From positions 1-20,158 of the forward strand of contig CAKQDS010000031.1 in the NCBI GenBank assembly GCA_934229535.1: a stretch of DNA of 20,158 nucleotides, in the 5' to 3' direction. The DNA is from an uncultured Anaeroplasmataceae bacterium. GTDB lineage: Bacteria; Bacillota_I; Bacilli_A; Acholeplasmatales; Anaeroplasmataceae. Under the pieces are notes generated by a model. It made no database searches and had not been told where the DNA came from. It saw only the letters and a list, made by a program, of their open reading frames with translations. The translations under genes were made by a program, and so were the position numbers. This document shows, one piece after another, positions 7,890 to 14,667 of this stretch; position 1 is the stretch's first letter, and each line of letters opens with the position of its first letter.

Positions 7890-8257
7890 ATAATGATATT
7901 ATTAATATTAAGCATAAATTTATTTCTCATGAAAGAATGCCTATTTCAGCGCGAGCAGCACAATTTTCACCATTTGCTGCCTTAAGCGGCTTTGCAGAAA
8001 AGATTAATAGTGCGCAAAAGCATAGTGATAAAAGAAGATATTTAGCTTTTGACAAGGAAGAAGAAATTAGAGCTAACTTAAATTATTTAAAAAATAACTT
8101 AACTAGAAAATGTCAAATTGTCTTTTATAATGAAGAATTTCATTATGAAGAAAAAGAGGATTTTTTGAAGGAAATTGATGATATTAATCAGATATTAATA
8201 TTTAAGGATAAATCTAAAATAAAATTTGATGATATAATTGATGTTACAATTTTATAG
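7886..8257 (+). CDS. Small YolD-like partner of the Y-family polymerase
   Basis: This 123-residue soluble protein overlaps the polymerase stop by 4 bases (ATGA) and has a GGAGG ribosome-binding site at 7872-7876. Its hallmark is SARAAQFSPFAALSGF (21-36). I know this block from small proteins encoded directly after UmuC-like polymerases in gut Firmicutes, some annotated as YolD-like. The rest is charged, helical and strand-rich, ending in a short beta-rich domain (about 75-123). In Bacillus, YolD-family genes pair with uvrX/yqjW, which suggests an accessory or regulatory role in translesion synthesis; the biochemical function is not established. No membrane segment or metal-binding cluster is visible. 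Confidence 0.8.
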   Translation: MNNDIINIKHKFISHERMPISARAAQFSPFAALSGFAEKINSAQKHSDKRRYLAFDKEEEIRANLNYLKNNLTRKCQIVFYNEEFHYEEKEDFLKEIDDINQILIFKDKSKIKFDDIIDVTIL

Positions 8258-8266
8258 AGCATATTA

Positions 8267-8295
8267 TTTGCGATAATTTTTATTTGCGCTATAAT
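8267..8295 (+). promoter_or_regulatory. Promoter of the M28 peptidase gene
   Basis: A perfect -10 box TATAAT (8290-8295) lies 17 bp from a weak -35 box TTTGCG (8267-8272). TTTGCG recurs just before the -10 (8283-8288), giving a short direct repeat. The following gene has a TGGAGG ribosome-binding site (8303-8308). Confidence 0.6.
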
Positions 8296-8315
8296 AGGGG
8301 TATGGAGGTTATATT

Positions 8316-9566
8316 ATGAACTATAATACATTTGAATTTTTAAAGAAGATTAGTTATGAGAGAACTGGTGGTACAAAAAAAGAATTAAATTGTGCTAACC
8401 AAATAATTGAAGAAGTAAAGAAGCGTGGAATTGTTCCTACTATGGAAGGATTTTTAGTAGATACACCACTTATTGAGGTTGCTAGATTTGAGGTACTAGA
8501 GCCTGAATATAAGGAATATGTTGTAACTGGCTATGGAATGAGTGGAAGTACGCCTAAGGAAGGAATAACTGCTGATTTTAAATATATTGAGGATGGCTCT
8601 GACATTAATTTGTTAGATGTAGAGGGCAAAATTGTTCTAATTAATGGAGGAATGGGCTATGAATTATATAAAAAGCTAGTTGAAAAAAAGGTAGCTGGCT
8701 TTGTAAGTATGTCAGGAACTATTTATGATGATCCTAATAATACGGATTTAGAGGAAAGAAAATTAAGAGAGCGCCATTATAGTAATGGTAAAATTCCTGG
8801 TGTAACAATGCGTATTTTGGATGCTCATAAGCTTGTTTTAACAAATCCAACAAAGGTTAGATTAACTCTTATTGAGCAAGAGCTACAATCAGAAAGTCAT
8901 AATGTTATTGCTACTATTGAAGGAACTGATAAGAAAAATGAGGTTATTGCCTTTACAGCGCATTATGATTCTGTAAGATTTTCAACAGGTGCTTATGACA
9001 ATGGTACTGGTAGCACAACAATTTTAGAGCTTTTTAATTATTTTATGGATCATAAGCCTAGTCGTACTCTTAAATTTATTTGGTGCGGAAGCGAAGAAAT
9101 GGGTCTTTTAGGTTCAAAGGCCTATGTTAAGGCTCATGAAGCAGAATTAAAGGATTATGTCCTAAATATTAATGTTGATATGACTGGTGTTGTTTTAGGA
9201 TATGATATTGCTTGCTGTACAACTGAAAATAGTGGAGTTGAAATTGTTAATGCCCTAGGTAAAGAAATTGGCTTTGCTATTAGAGCTAAGCAAGGTGTTT
9301 ATTCATCTGATTCAACACCATTTGCTGATAAATGTGTTCCAGCTATTTCATTCGCTAGAATTTCACCTATGGGAGGAGCAAGAATTCATTCAAGACTAGA
9401 TGTAATTGATTTCCTTGATGAGGATAATTATTATAAAACCTGTGAATTTATCGAAGCATTTGCTACAAAGATGGCAAATAGTGTGATTTTGCCTATTCCT
9501 AAGACTATGCCTGATAATATGAAAAAGGAATTAGACAAGTATTTAGGTAGAAATAAAGAAAACTAA
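8316..9566 (+). CDS. M28-family zinc aminopeptidase
   Basis: This 416-residue dizinc exopeptidase belongs to the M28 (aminopeptidase Y/S-like) family. The metal and catalytic set is visible: AHYDSV (H216), YDNGTG (D228), GSEEMGLLGS (E260, E261), NVDMTG (D288) and RIHSRLD (H358). A PA-like domain is inserted before the catalytic part (about residues 50-185), as in many M28 enzymes. No signal peptide, lipobox or membrane helix is seen, so it probably trims peptides in the cytosol. The ATG at 8316 follows TGGAGG with 7-nt spacing. It stands alone between its own promoter and terminator, and its neighbours suggest no special substrate. M28 also contains carboxypeptidases and glutaminyl cyclases, so the exact specificity is not certain. 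Confidence 0.92.
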   Translation: MNYNTFEFLKKISYERTGGTKKELNCANQIIEEVKKRGIVPTMEGFLVDTPLIEVARFEVLEPEYKEYVVTGYGMSGSTPKEGITADFKYIEDGSDINLLDVEGKIVLINGGMGYELYKKLVEKKVAGFVSMSGTIYDDPNNTDLEERKLRERHYSNGKIPGVTMRILDAHKLVLTNPTKVRLTLIEQELQSESHNVIATIEGTDKKNEVIAFTAHYDSVRFSTGAYDNGTGSTTILELFNYFMDHKPSRTLKFIWCGSEEMGLLGSKAYVKAHEAELKDYVLNINVDMTGVVLGYDIACCTTENSGVEIVNALGKEIGFAIRAKQGVYSSDSTPFADKCVPAISFARISPMGGARIHSRLDVIDFLDEDNYYKTCEFIEAFATKMANSVILPIPKTMPDNMKKELDKYLGRNKEN

Positions 9567-9573
9567 TAATCAT

Positions 9574-9599
9574 AAAAAGGACAAAAAAATGTCCTTTTT
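9574..9599 (+). terminator. Intrinsic terminator after the M28 peptidase
   Basis: A 9-bp stem AAAAAGGAC/GTCCTTTTT (9574-9582 with 9591-9599) closes an A-rich loop. The T-rich 3' arm acts as the tract, and A-rich flanks on the other side could make it work in both directions. Confidence 0.85.
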
Positions 9600-9622
9600 A
9601 TCTTTATTTTCGAATTAATCTC

Positions 9623-9651
9623 TTTAAAACAATAATAATAAATGATATAAT
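9623..9651 (+). promoter_or_regulatory. Promoter of the 160-residue membrane protein
   Basis: TTTAAA (9623-9628) and TATAAT (9646-9651) are spaced 17 bp apart. The -10 is extended (TGATATAAT, 9643-9651). The downstream gene has an AAGGAG ribosome-binding site at 9688-9693. Confidence 0.65.
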
Positions 9652-9700
9652 TATCTTAGATGATAAAAAACAAGTAAGTTTATTTTCAAGGAGAATAATT

Positions 9701-10183
9701 ATGGAACGACTAGAAAACCTAAAAGAAGCTTTGGATTTAGCTAAAAGTGATATTAAGCAAGCCTCAAAGGATGTAACAAAATATGAATTTGGTCTAGCTA
9801 TTAATTTAGTTTTAAATATATTTTTATTAATAGCATCCTTAAATATATTAGATTTGCAAATAAGATTAGACACTAATAAGATTAAATATATTTTGCAAAT
9901 TACACTTATTAGCGTTGTCTTTTTGGCAATGATTGTTTCAATTGTATTTATTATGCTAGGACTATTACATAAAAAATTACAAAGAATCAATTCTGAAACC
10001 TATTTAAAATGTAATGAGGATGTTGAGCAATACTTATTAAATGTTTTATTTGATTACCAAAATGTTAGAAAGAACAATTTAGATGTAATTCATCATTTGA
10101 AAAAATGGAATTTAGCGGCAATGATTTCTTTTGTTGTATCTATTTTATCTTATATAACTCTTATAATTAGTATGCTTGTTTAG
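9701..10183 (+). CDS. Small membrane protein of unknown function (TM hairpin, cytosolic helix, C-terminal TM)
   Basis: I cannot assign this 160-residue protein to a named family with certainty. It starts with an amphipathic helix (residues 1-27). Two membrane segments forming a hairpin follow (about 30-50 and 65-90), then a charged, helical soluble stretch (about 91-136) and a third membrane segment (about 138-159) that ends the protein. This outline resembles SLATT- and Pycsar-type membrane effectors of cyclic-nucleotide defence systems, but no nucleotide cyclase lies beside it and the match is only topological. The ATG at 9701 has AAGGAG at 9688-9693. It is an independent unit with its own promoter and terminator between an M28 peptidase and murG. 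A small housekeeping membrane protein is an equally good explanation. Confidence 0.75.
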   Translation: MERLENLKEALDLAKSDIKQASKDVTKYEFGLAINLVLNIFLLIASLNILDLQIRLDTNKIKYILQITLISVVFLAMIVSIVFIMLGLLHKKLQRINSETYLKCNEDVEQYLLNVLFDYQNVRKNNLDVIHHLKKWNLAAMISFVVSILSYITLIISMLV

Positions 10184-10190
10184 TTTGAAT

Positions 10191-10218
10191 GCCAAGAATT
10201 AATCTTGGCTTTTTTTTT
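10191..10218 (+). terminator. Intrinsic terminator after the 160-residue membrane protein
   Basis: A 7-bp GC-containing stem GCCAAGA/TCTTGGC (10191-10197 with 10203-10209) with a 5-base loop is followed by nine T residues. Confidence 0.9.
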
Positions 10219-10267
10219 GTAATTATTTCAATTCCTAGCACATATATTTTGATTGGTGATTAGGGAC

Positions 10268-11200
10268 ATGATAATATTTACTGGTGGCAAAACAGCTGGA
10301 CACGTTTATCCTTTAATGGAAATTATTAAATACTTTGATAAAGAGAAAGTATTATATGTAGGTCTTATGGACAATATTGAAGAAGAAATATGCAAAAAAA
10401 ATAACATTAATTTCTTAGGAATTAATTTAAATAATGTCAATGATTATTTAAAGGAATACAAAAAAATAAAGAAAATTGATTTTGATTTTGTTGTAAGTAC
10501 AGGTGGCTTTGTTTCTATACCAGCCCTCTTAGCCTGTAGAAGTCGTAAAAAAGAATATATATTATTAGAAGAAAATGTTGTTATGGGGATTACTAATTTA
10601 TTATTTAGGAATAAGGCTTTATATGTATGCTTAGCCTTTAAATACAAAAAAATGCGTAAAAACTATATTTATACCTTTAACCCAACAGTAGAAAGAAAGA
10701 TTGAAAAATTTAAATATAAAACTAATAAAAAAAGAATATTGATTCTTGGTGGCTCTCTTGGTTCCAAATTTATGAGAGAGGTAGCCTTAAAGCTTGCTGT
10801 AGTTAAAAAAGATAATGAAGAAATTGTTTTTGTTTCTAAAAATTATGAAATAAATAATCCTAAAATAACTTATTATAAATATATAGATGACTTGCCTTCA
10901 CTAATTTATAGCTCAAGCCTAGTAATATCACGTGCTGGTGGGGGAAGTATTTGTGAAATTTTAGGGATGAAAAAGAAGGCGATATTTATTCCTTCATCAA
11001 AAACTAAAAGGAATCATCAAATTAAAAATGCTAAATATTTAAGTGATAATAATTTAGCAAATTATATTTTAGAGGAGGATTTTAGCATTAATAAGCTTTT
11101 AAAGCTAAGTAATACTTATAATAGCTATGATGAATCATTAATAATTAATGATAGTGCTTATAAAATTTCAAGATTAATTAAGGGAGCTTTAAATGAATAG
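10268..11200 (+). CDS. murG: MurG-type lipid II glycosyltransferase (GT28)
   Basis: MurG transfers GlcNAc from UDP-GlcNAc to lipid I at the inner face of the membrane, making lipid II for peptidoglycan. The start is ATG 10268: it opens directly into the glycine loop FTGGKTAGHVYP (residues 4-15), and GGTGAT (10255-10260) is well spaced. The frame also offers TTG 10253 and GTG 10256. Other family blocks are VVSTGGFVSIPAL (the second glycine loop), ILGGSLGSKFM (start of the C-terminal domain), and SRAGGGSICEILG followed by NHQIKNA, the UDP-GlcNAc site. At 310 residues it is shorter than the roughly 350-370 usual for MurG, and the HEQN segment is changed to LEEN. Overlap with murB by 8 bp supports the wall-synthesis role. 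A diverged GT28 paralogue is less likely. Confidence 0.87.
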   Translation: MIIFTGGKTAGHVYPLMEIIKYFDKEKVLYVGLMDNIEEEICKKNNINFLGINLNNVNDYLKEYKKIKKIDFDFVVSTGGFVSIPALLACRSRKKEYILLEENVVMGITNLLFRNKALYVCLAFKYKKMRKNYIYTFNPTVERKIEKFKYKTNKKRILILGGSLGSKFMREVALKLAVVKKDNEEIVFVSKNYEINNPKITYYKYIDDLPSLIYSSSLVISRAGGGSICEILGMKKKAIFIPSSKTKRNHQIKNAKYLSDNNLANYILEEDFSINKLLKLSNTYNSYDESLIINDSAYKISRLIKGALNE

Positions 11201-12011
11201 TATAACAACTTTTGGAAATAAGGGTAATTTTAATGTTATTTATCCTACTAATTATCAAGAACTTTTAAACATATTTTTAGAATATAATAAAAATAAGACT
11301 AAATATGCTTTAATTGGCGGTGGAAGTAATACTTTAATTAATGAGGAATACAATGGTAAAATTATAAAATTAACTAAAATGAAATATAATTATCAAATTT
11401 TAAGTGATTGTATTTATACTAGTGCCTTTTATCCGACAACAAATTTTGTGCTAGATATAAGTCAAAAGGGATTTGATTATAGCTTTTTAGCTGGGATTCC
11501 GGGACTCATTGGAGGTGCTATTTTTAATAATTCAGGTGCCTTTGAAAAAAATATTGGTGATTTTATTTTATATGTAGATTTTTTAAATAAAGCAGGTAAA
11601 ATAACAAGATTTTATAACGATAATCTTTTATTTTCTTACCGTTATAGTATTTTTAAAGATATAGAGGGAATTATAATAGGTGCAGCGTTTAAAAAAATTC
11701 CAGGAACAAATATTAAGGAGAAAATAAATCAAAACCTAGAAATTAGAAAAAAAAAGCTACCAAATAATTTGTCACTTGGTTCAGTCTTTAAAAATAATCA
11801 GCTTGTAAAGGCTTGGCGAGTAATTTCAGAGCTAAATTTAAGAGGATATCAGGTTAATGATGCCGCATTTTCTAATAAGCATGCAAATATAATAATAAAT
11901 TTAGGAGATGCTAAATTTAAGGATGCATATAGACTTATAAGAATAGCAAAGGAAAAAGCGATGGATAAATTTGGTATTAAGCTAGAAGAGGAAATTTCTA
12001 TAATAGAATAA
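11193..12011 (+). CDS. murB: UDP-N-acetylenolpyruvoylglucosamine reductase MurB
   Basis: MurB is the FAD- and NADPH-dependent enzyme that reduces UDP-GlcNAc-enolpyruvate to UDP-MurNAc in the cytosol. The 272-residue sequence has the FAD-binding block ALIGGGSNTLI (39-49) and the GIPGLIGGAIFNNSGA block (101-116). It also has R150 in FSYRYSIF, the proton-donor Ser in LGSVFKN (S197) and the C-terminal LEEEISI containing the catalytic Glu (about 265-267). The latter part, with RGYQVNDAAFSNKHANIIIN, matches the murB C-terminal domain. The ATG at 11193 lies inside the end of murG and has AGGGAG at 11181-11186. It shares a transcript with murG and precedes ftsZ. Confidence 0.95.
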   Translation: MNSITTFGNKGNFNVIYPTNYQELLNIFLEYNKNKTKYALIGGGSNTLINEEYNGKIIKLTKMKYNYQILSDCIYTSAFYPTTNFVLDISQKGFDYSFLAGIPGLIGGAIFNNSGAFEKNIGDFILYVDFLNKAGKITRFYNDNLLFSYRYSIFKDIEGIIIGAAFKKIPGTNIKEKINQNLEIRKKKLPNNLSLGSVFKNNQLVKAWRVISELNLRGYQVNDAAFSNKHANIIINLGDAKFKDAYRLIRIAKEKAMDKFGIKLEEEISIIE

Positions 12012-12023
12012 TTATGTTTAATA

Positions 12024-12052
12024 TTGAAAAATACAAAAAAGTAAGGTAAAAT
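12024..12052 (+). promoter_or_regulatory. SigmaA promoter of ftsZ
   Basis: TTGAAA (12024-12029) and TAAAAT (12047-12052) have ideal 17-bp spacing. The ftsZ ribosome-binding site GGGGAGG is at 12077-12083. The same box pair, TTGAAA-N17-TAAAAT, recurs at 15650-15678 before the HAD gene. Confidence 0.8.
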
Positions 12053-12091
12053 ATAAAGAGATTGATTCTACATTATGGGGAGGTTTTACCA

Positions 12092-13285
12092 ATGATTTTT
12101 GATGAATTGGATCAATTAGAAGCACATAAGCCTACTATTCGTGTAATTGGTATTGGCGGTGGTGGAAATAATGCCGTTGATAGAATGATAGAAAATGATG
12201 TAAAGGGCGTAGAATTTGTTGCAATGAATACTGATGCTCAGGACCTAAAGGCTTCAAGGGCTGATTATAGAGTTTTAATTGGTAGAATGCTTACAAGAGG
12301 ACTTGGAGCTGGTGCAAGGCCTGAGGTTGGTAGAAACGCTGCCCTTGAAAGTGAAGATGCTATAAGAGAAATTTGTTCAGATGCTGATATGGTTTTTATT
12401 ACCTGTGGAATGGGTGGTGGAACAGGAACAGGTGCAGCACCTGTTGTGGCAAGAATTGCTAAAGAATGTGGCTGCTTAACGGTTGGAGTTGTTACTAAAC
12501 CATTTTTATTTGAAGGACCTGAAAGAATGGCTAATGCTATTAAGGGACTTGAAAATTTAAAGCCATATGTTGATACATTAATCGTTATTCCTAATGAAAG
12601 ATTAATGGAAATTGTTGATCCTGGTACTCCAATGGTTCAAGCCTTTAGAGAAGCTGATAATGTTTTAAGACAAGGTGTGCAAGGAATTGCTGAGATAATT
12701 GCTTTTACAGGGGCAATAAATGTCGATTTTGCTGATGTGCGTACAGTAATGGAAAATAAAGGTACTGCATTAATGGGAATTGGTGTTGCTAAAGGTCCTA
12801 ACAGAGCTATTGAGGCTGCAAGAAAAGCAATTCATTCGCCATTGCTAGAGGTTAGCCTTGATGGCGCAACTGATGCTATTGTTAATATAACTGCATCTGA
12901 AAATTTAGCTTTAACTGAAACATCAAATGCTTTAGCAGAAATTAGAAATAATTGTGAGGGTAATCTAAACGTCATTTTTGGTACAGCCATTAATAATGAT
13001 TTAGGTGATGAAATAATTGTTACAGTTATAGCTACAGGCTATGAATTAAAAGCTAAGGAAAGAGGAATTGATGATTTCTCTAAGGAAATATTTAAAATGA
13101 TTTCTGACAAGCCTATTAGTGAGAATGATGCTACTTTAGAGGAAACAGTTGCAAAGACTGAGCCTACATTATCTCCTAAAGAAATGCGTAAGCAGGAAAA
13201 ACAAAAAGCTAAAGAAGAAAAACAAAATAAGTTAGATGCTAAGCCTAAAAAGGCATTACCATCTTGGCTTACAAAAAGAAATTAG
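12092..13285 (+). CDS. ftsZ: Cell division GTPase FtsZ
   Basis: FtsZ is the tubulin homologue that polymerises into the division ring. The start is ATG 12092, with GGGGAGG at 12077-12083; an in-frame TTG at 12062 lies before that site and is rejected. The 397-residue protein has the nucleotide loop IGGGGNNAV (21-29), the tubulin signature GGGTGTG (108-114) and the T7 catalytic loop NVDFAD (210-215). A short, highly charged Lys/Gln linker (about residues 355-385) follows. It ends in ALPSWLTKRN, the C-terminal peptide that binds FtsA and other membrane tethers (usually written IPxFL). ftsQ and ftsA, which often precede ftsZ, are absent here. It has its own promoter and terminator although murB lies only 80 bp upstream. 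Confidence 0.97.
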   Translation: MIFDELDQLEAHKPTIRVIGIGGGGNNAVDRMIENDVKGVEFVAMNTDAQDLKASRADYRVLIGRMLTRGLGAGARPEVGRNAALESEDAIREICSDADMVFITCGMGGGTGTGAAPVVARIAKECGCLTVGVVTKPFLFEGPERMANAIKGLENLKPYVDTLIVIPNERLMEIVDPGTPMVQAFREADNVLRQGVQGIAEIIAFTGAINVDFADVRTVMENKGTALMGIGVAKGPNRAIEAARKAIHSPLLEVSLDGATDAIVNITASENLALTETSNALAEIRNNCEGNLNVIFGTAINNDLGDEIIVTVIATGYELKAKERGIDDFSKEIFKMISDKPISENDATLEETVAKTEPTLSPKEMRKQEKQKAKEEKQNKLDAKPKKALPSWLTKRN

Positions 13286-13316
13286 TAGTATGCATAGCAT
13301 ATTACTAATTTTTTTT
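13281..13316 (+). terminator. Strong intrinsic terminator after ftsZ
   Basis: A 13-bp stem (13281-13293 with 13297-13309, one G-U pair) with a 3-base loop is followed by seven more T residues. It overlaps the ftsZ stop codon (13283-13285). Confidence 0.93.
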
Positions 13317-13342
13317 ATTTGTTAGATAATTATTAATCTAGG

Positions 13343-13372
13343 GAATATTTTTCACCATCATTATCATATAAA
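13343..13372 (+). promoter_or_regulatory. SigmaE-like (sporulation) promoter before yqfC
   Basis: GAATATT (13343-13349) matches the -35 consensus of the mother-cell factor SigmaE. After 15 bp, CATATAAA (13365-13372) is close to the SigmaE -10 (CATACAnT). In Bacillus subtilis the yqfC-yqfD pair belongs to the SigmaE regulon. The predicted start near 13379 would nearly coincide with the GGTGAG ribosome-binding site, which is a weak point. No good SigmaA promoter is seen in the same interval. Confidence 0.55.
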
Positions 13373-13387
13373 TTTAGTGGTGAGCTA

Positions 13388-13582
13388 ATGAAATTTACAT
13401 ATGATGGACAAATTCTAGAAATTGAAAATTATAAAAAAGTAATATATTTAGATAAGGAAATGATAAAAACTTTAGAAATAATTGTTGAGGGTAATGATTT
13501 AAAAATTATTAAAATTGATGGATATGTTTTATGGATTAAAGGAACAATTAAAAAAATGGAGATAAGAAAATATGAAAATTAA
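13388..13582 (+). CDS. yqfC: YqfC-type sporulation protein (short form)
   Basis: This small 64-residue protein resembles the core of YqfC (YabP/YqfC family). The pattern GQILEIENYK, then IIVEGNDLKIIKIDGYVLWIKG, follows the alternating beta-strand layout of that family. The usual length is about 90 residues; here the N-terminal third is missing. The frame is open back to 13337 but offers no standard start codon, so ATG 13388 with GGTGAG (13379-13384) is the only good start. The gene overlaps yqfD by 11 bp, as expected for the conserved yqfC-yqfD pair. In Bacillus the pair acts in the mother cell during sporulation (SpoIV stage); YqfC's biochemical role is unknown. The assignment rests on similarity plus position. 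Confidence 0.78.
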   Translation: MKFTYDGQILEIENYKKVIYLDKEMIKTLEIIVEGNDLKIIKIDGYVLWIKGTIKKMEIRKYEN

Positions 13583-14660
13583 GATTAAAATGAAGAAGCA
13601 GGATTTTTACAATTCAAGTATTGAGCTTAAGGCTAATAATATAATTAGTAATGATTCATATGTGTTATTTGAAACTGATGCTAAAACCTTGGATTCTTTA
13701 AAAAGAAGTCGTTATGAAATAGAGGTTATAGGAAAAGAAAAGAAGATTAAGAAAGGACATTTAATTTCGAGTGTTGTTTCACTTTTTATATTTTTAGGAA
13801 TCATTTATGTAAATAGCTTTCGTTTTAGTGTTATTAATTATAATATTGAAACACCTTTAAATGAAGAAATAACAAAAAGAATTTATAATAATTCAAAGCG
13901 ATTATTTTGTTTTGATTTTATAAATATAAATTATGATGCCTTTTCTAAGGAATTAAGAGAAGAATATCCTATGTATCCTTGGATTAATGTAAGCAAAAAA
14001 GCCAGTAAAATAAGTGTTAATATTTATGAATATGATGATAATTATCCAAAAGAGGTTATAGATACACCAGGAAATATTATTGCTAGCAAGGATGCAATAG
14101 TTGATTCATATGTTATTTATAATGGCAGTGGAAATATTCATGTTAATCAATATGTTAAGAAGGGGGATGTTCTTGTTAGTGGCTTTATTTCCTCAAGCTC
14201 TAATGAGGCAGTTGCTGCTAAGGCTAAAATATTAGGCTACACCTATGAGAATTATCAAATGGAAATTAAAAAGCAAAGCAAAAATGAAACATTAACTGGT
14301 AAAAGAGAAAAATATTATGAATTAGATTTATTTTCTTTAGATTATAAGTTTAATTATAAGAATTTATTTACAAAATACGATTCAAAATCAAAGACTGTTT
14401 TTAATTTGTTTGATGTTATAAAGGTAAAAGAAATTGAAGAATATGAAAAATATGATATAATGAAAGCATATGATAAAGATGAAGCTATTGAATATGCTAA
14501 AAGTACAATCTTTGCTAATTTTGAAGCAAATAAAAAATTAACAGACGAAAAAATTGTTGATTTAAAGGTTGTAGGATTTAGTGAAGATGATGATAAATAT
14601 TATATTCAAATATTAGCTAAAAAGTATGAATCAATAACCTCATTTTTAAAAACAGAATAA
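13572..14660 (+). CDS. yqfD: YqfD-family sporulation membrane protein
   Basis: This 362-residue protein has a cytosolic N-terminal domain (1-60), one membrane helix (about 63-80) and a long external C-terminal part. It contains the family segments PWINVSKKASKISVNIYE (about 140-157) and the DAIVDSYVIYNGSGNIHVNQYVKKGDVLVSG region (about 176-206, split by beta turns). Length, topology and position between yqfC and phoH fit YqfD, a stage IV sporulation protein required for spore development in Bacillus. ATG 13572 overlaps the end of yqfC and has GGAGA at 13558-13562. Expression is probably from the SigmaE-like promoter upstream of yqfC. It implies endospore-forming ancestry or ability; it does not prove that the strain sporulates. 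Confidence 0.88.
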   Translation: MKIKIKMKKQDFYNSSIELKANNIISNDSYVLFETDAKTLDSLKRSRYEIEVIGKEKKIKKGHLISSVVSLFIFLGIIYVNSFRFSVINYNIETPLNEEITKRIYNNSKRLFCFDFININYDAFSKELREEYPMYPWINVSKKASKISVNIYEYDDNYPKEVIDTPGNIIASKDAIVDSYVIYNGSGNIHVNQYVKKGDVLVSGFISSSSNEAVAAKAKILGYTYENYQMEIKKQSKNETLTGKREKYYELDLFSLDYKFNYKNLFTKYDSKSKTVFNLFDVIKVKEIEEYEKYDIMKAYDKDEAIEYAKSTIFANFEANKKLTDEKIVDLKVVGFSEDDDKYYIQILAKKYESITSFLKTE

Positions 14661-14667
14661 AGGATTG

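Noticed and set aside
9701..10183. A complete CBASS/Pycsar defence operon around the 160-residue membrane protein
   Set aside because: The flanking genes are an M28 peptidase and murG, each in a separate transcription unit; no cyclase is present.
12062..12091. TTG start at 12062 for ftsZ
   Set aside because: The GGGGAGG ribosome-binding site lies inside this extension and points to ATG 12092; the extra ten residues do not match FtsZ.
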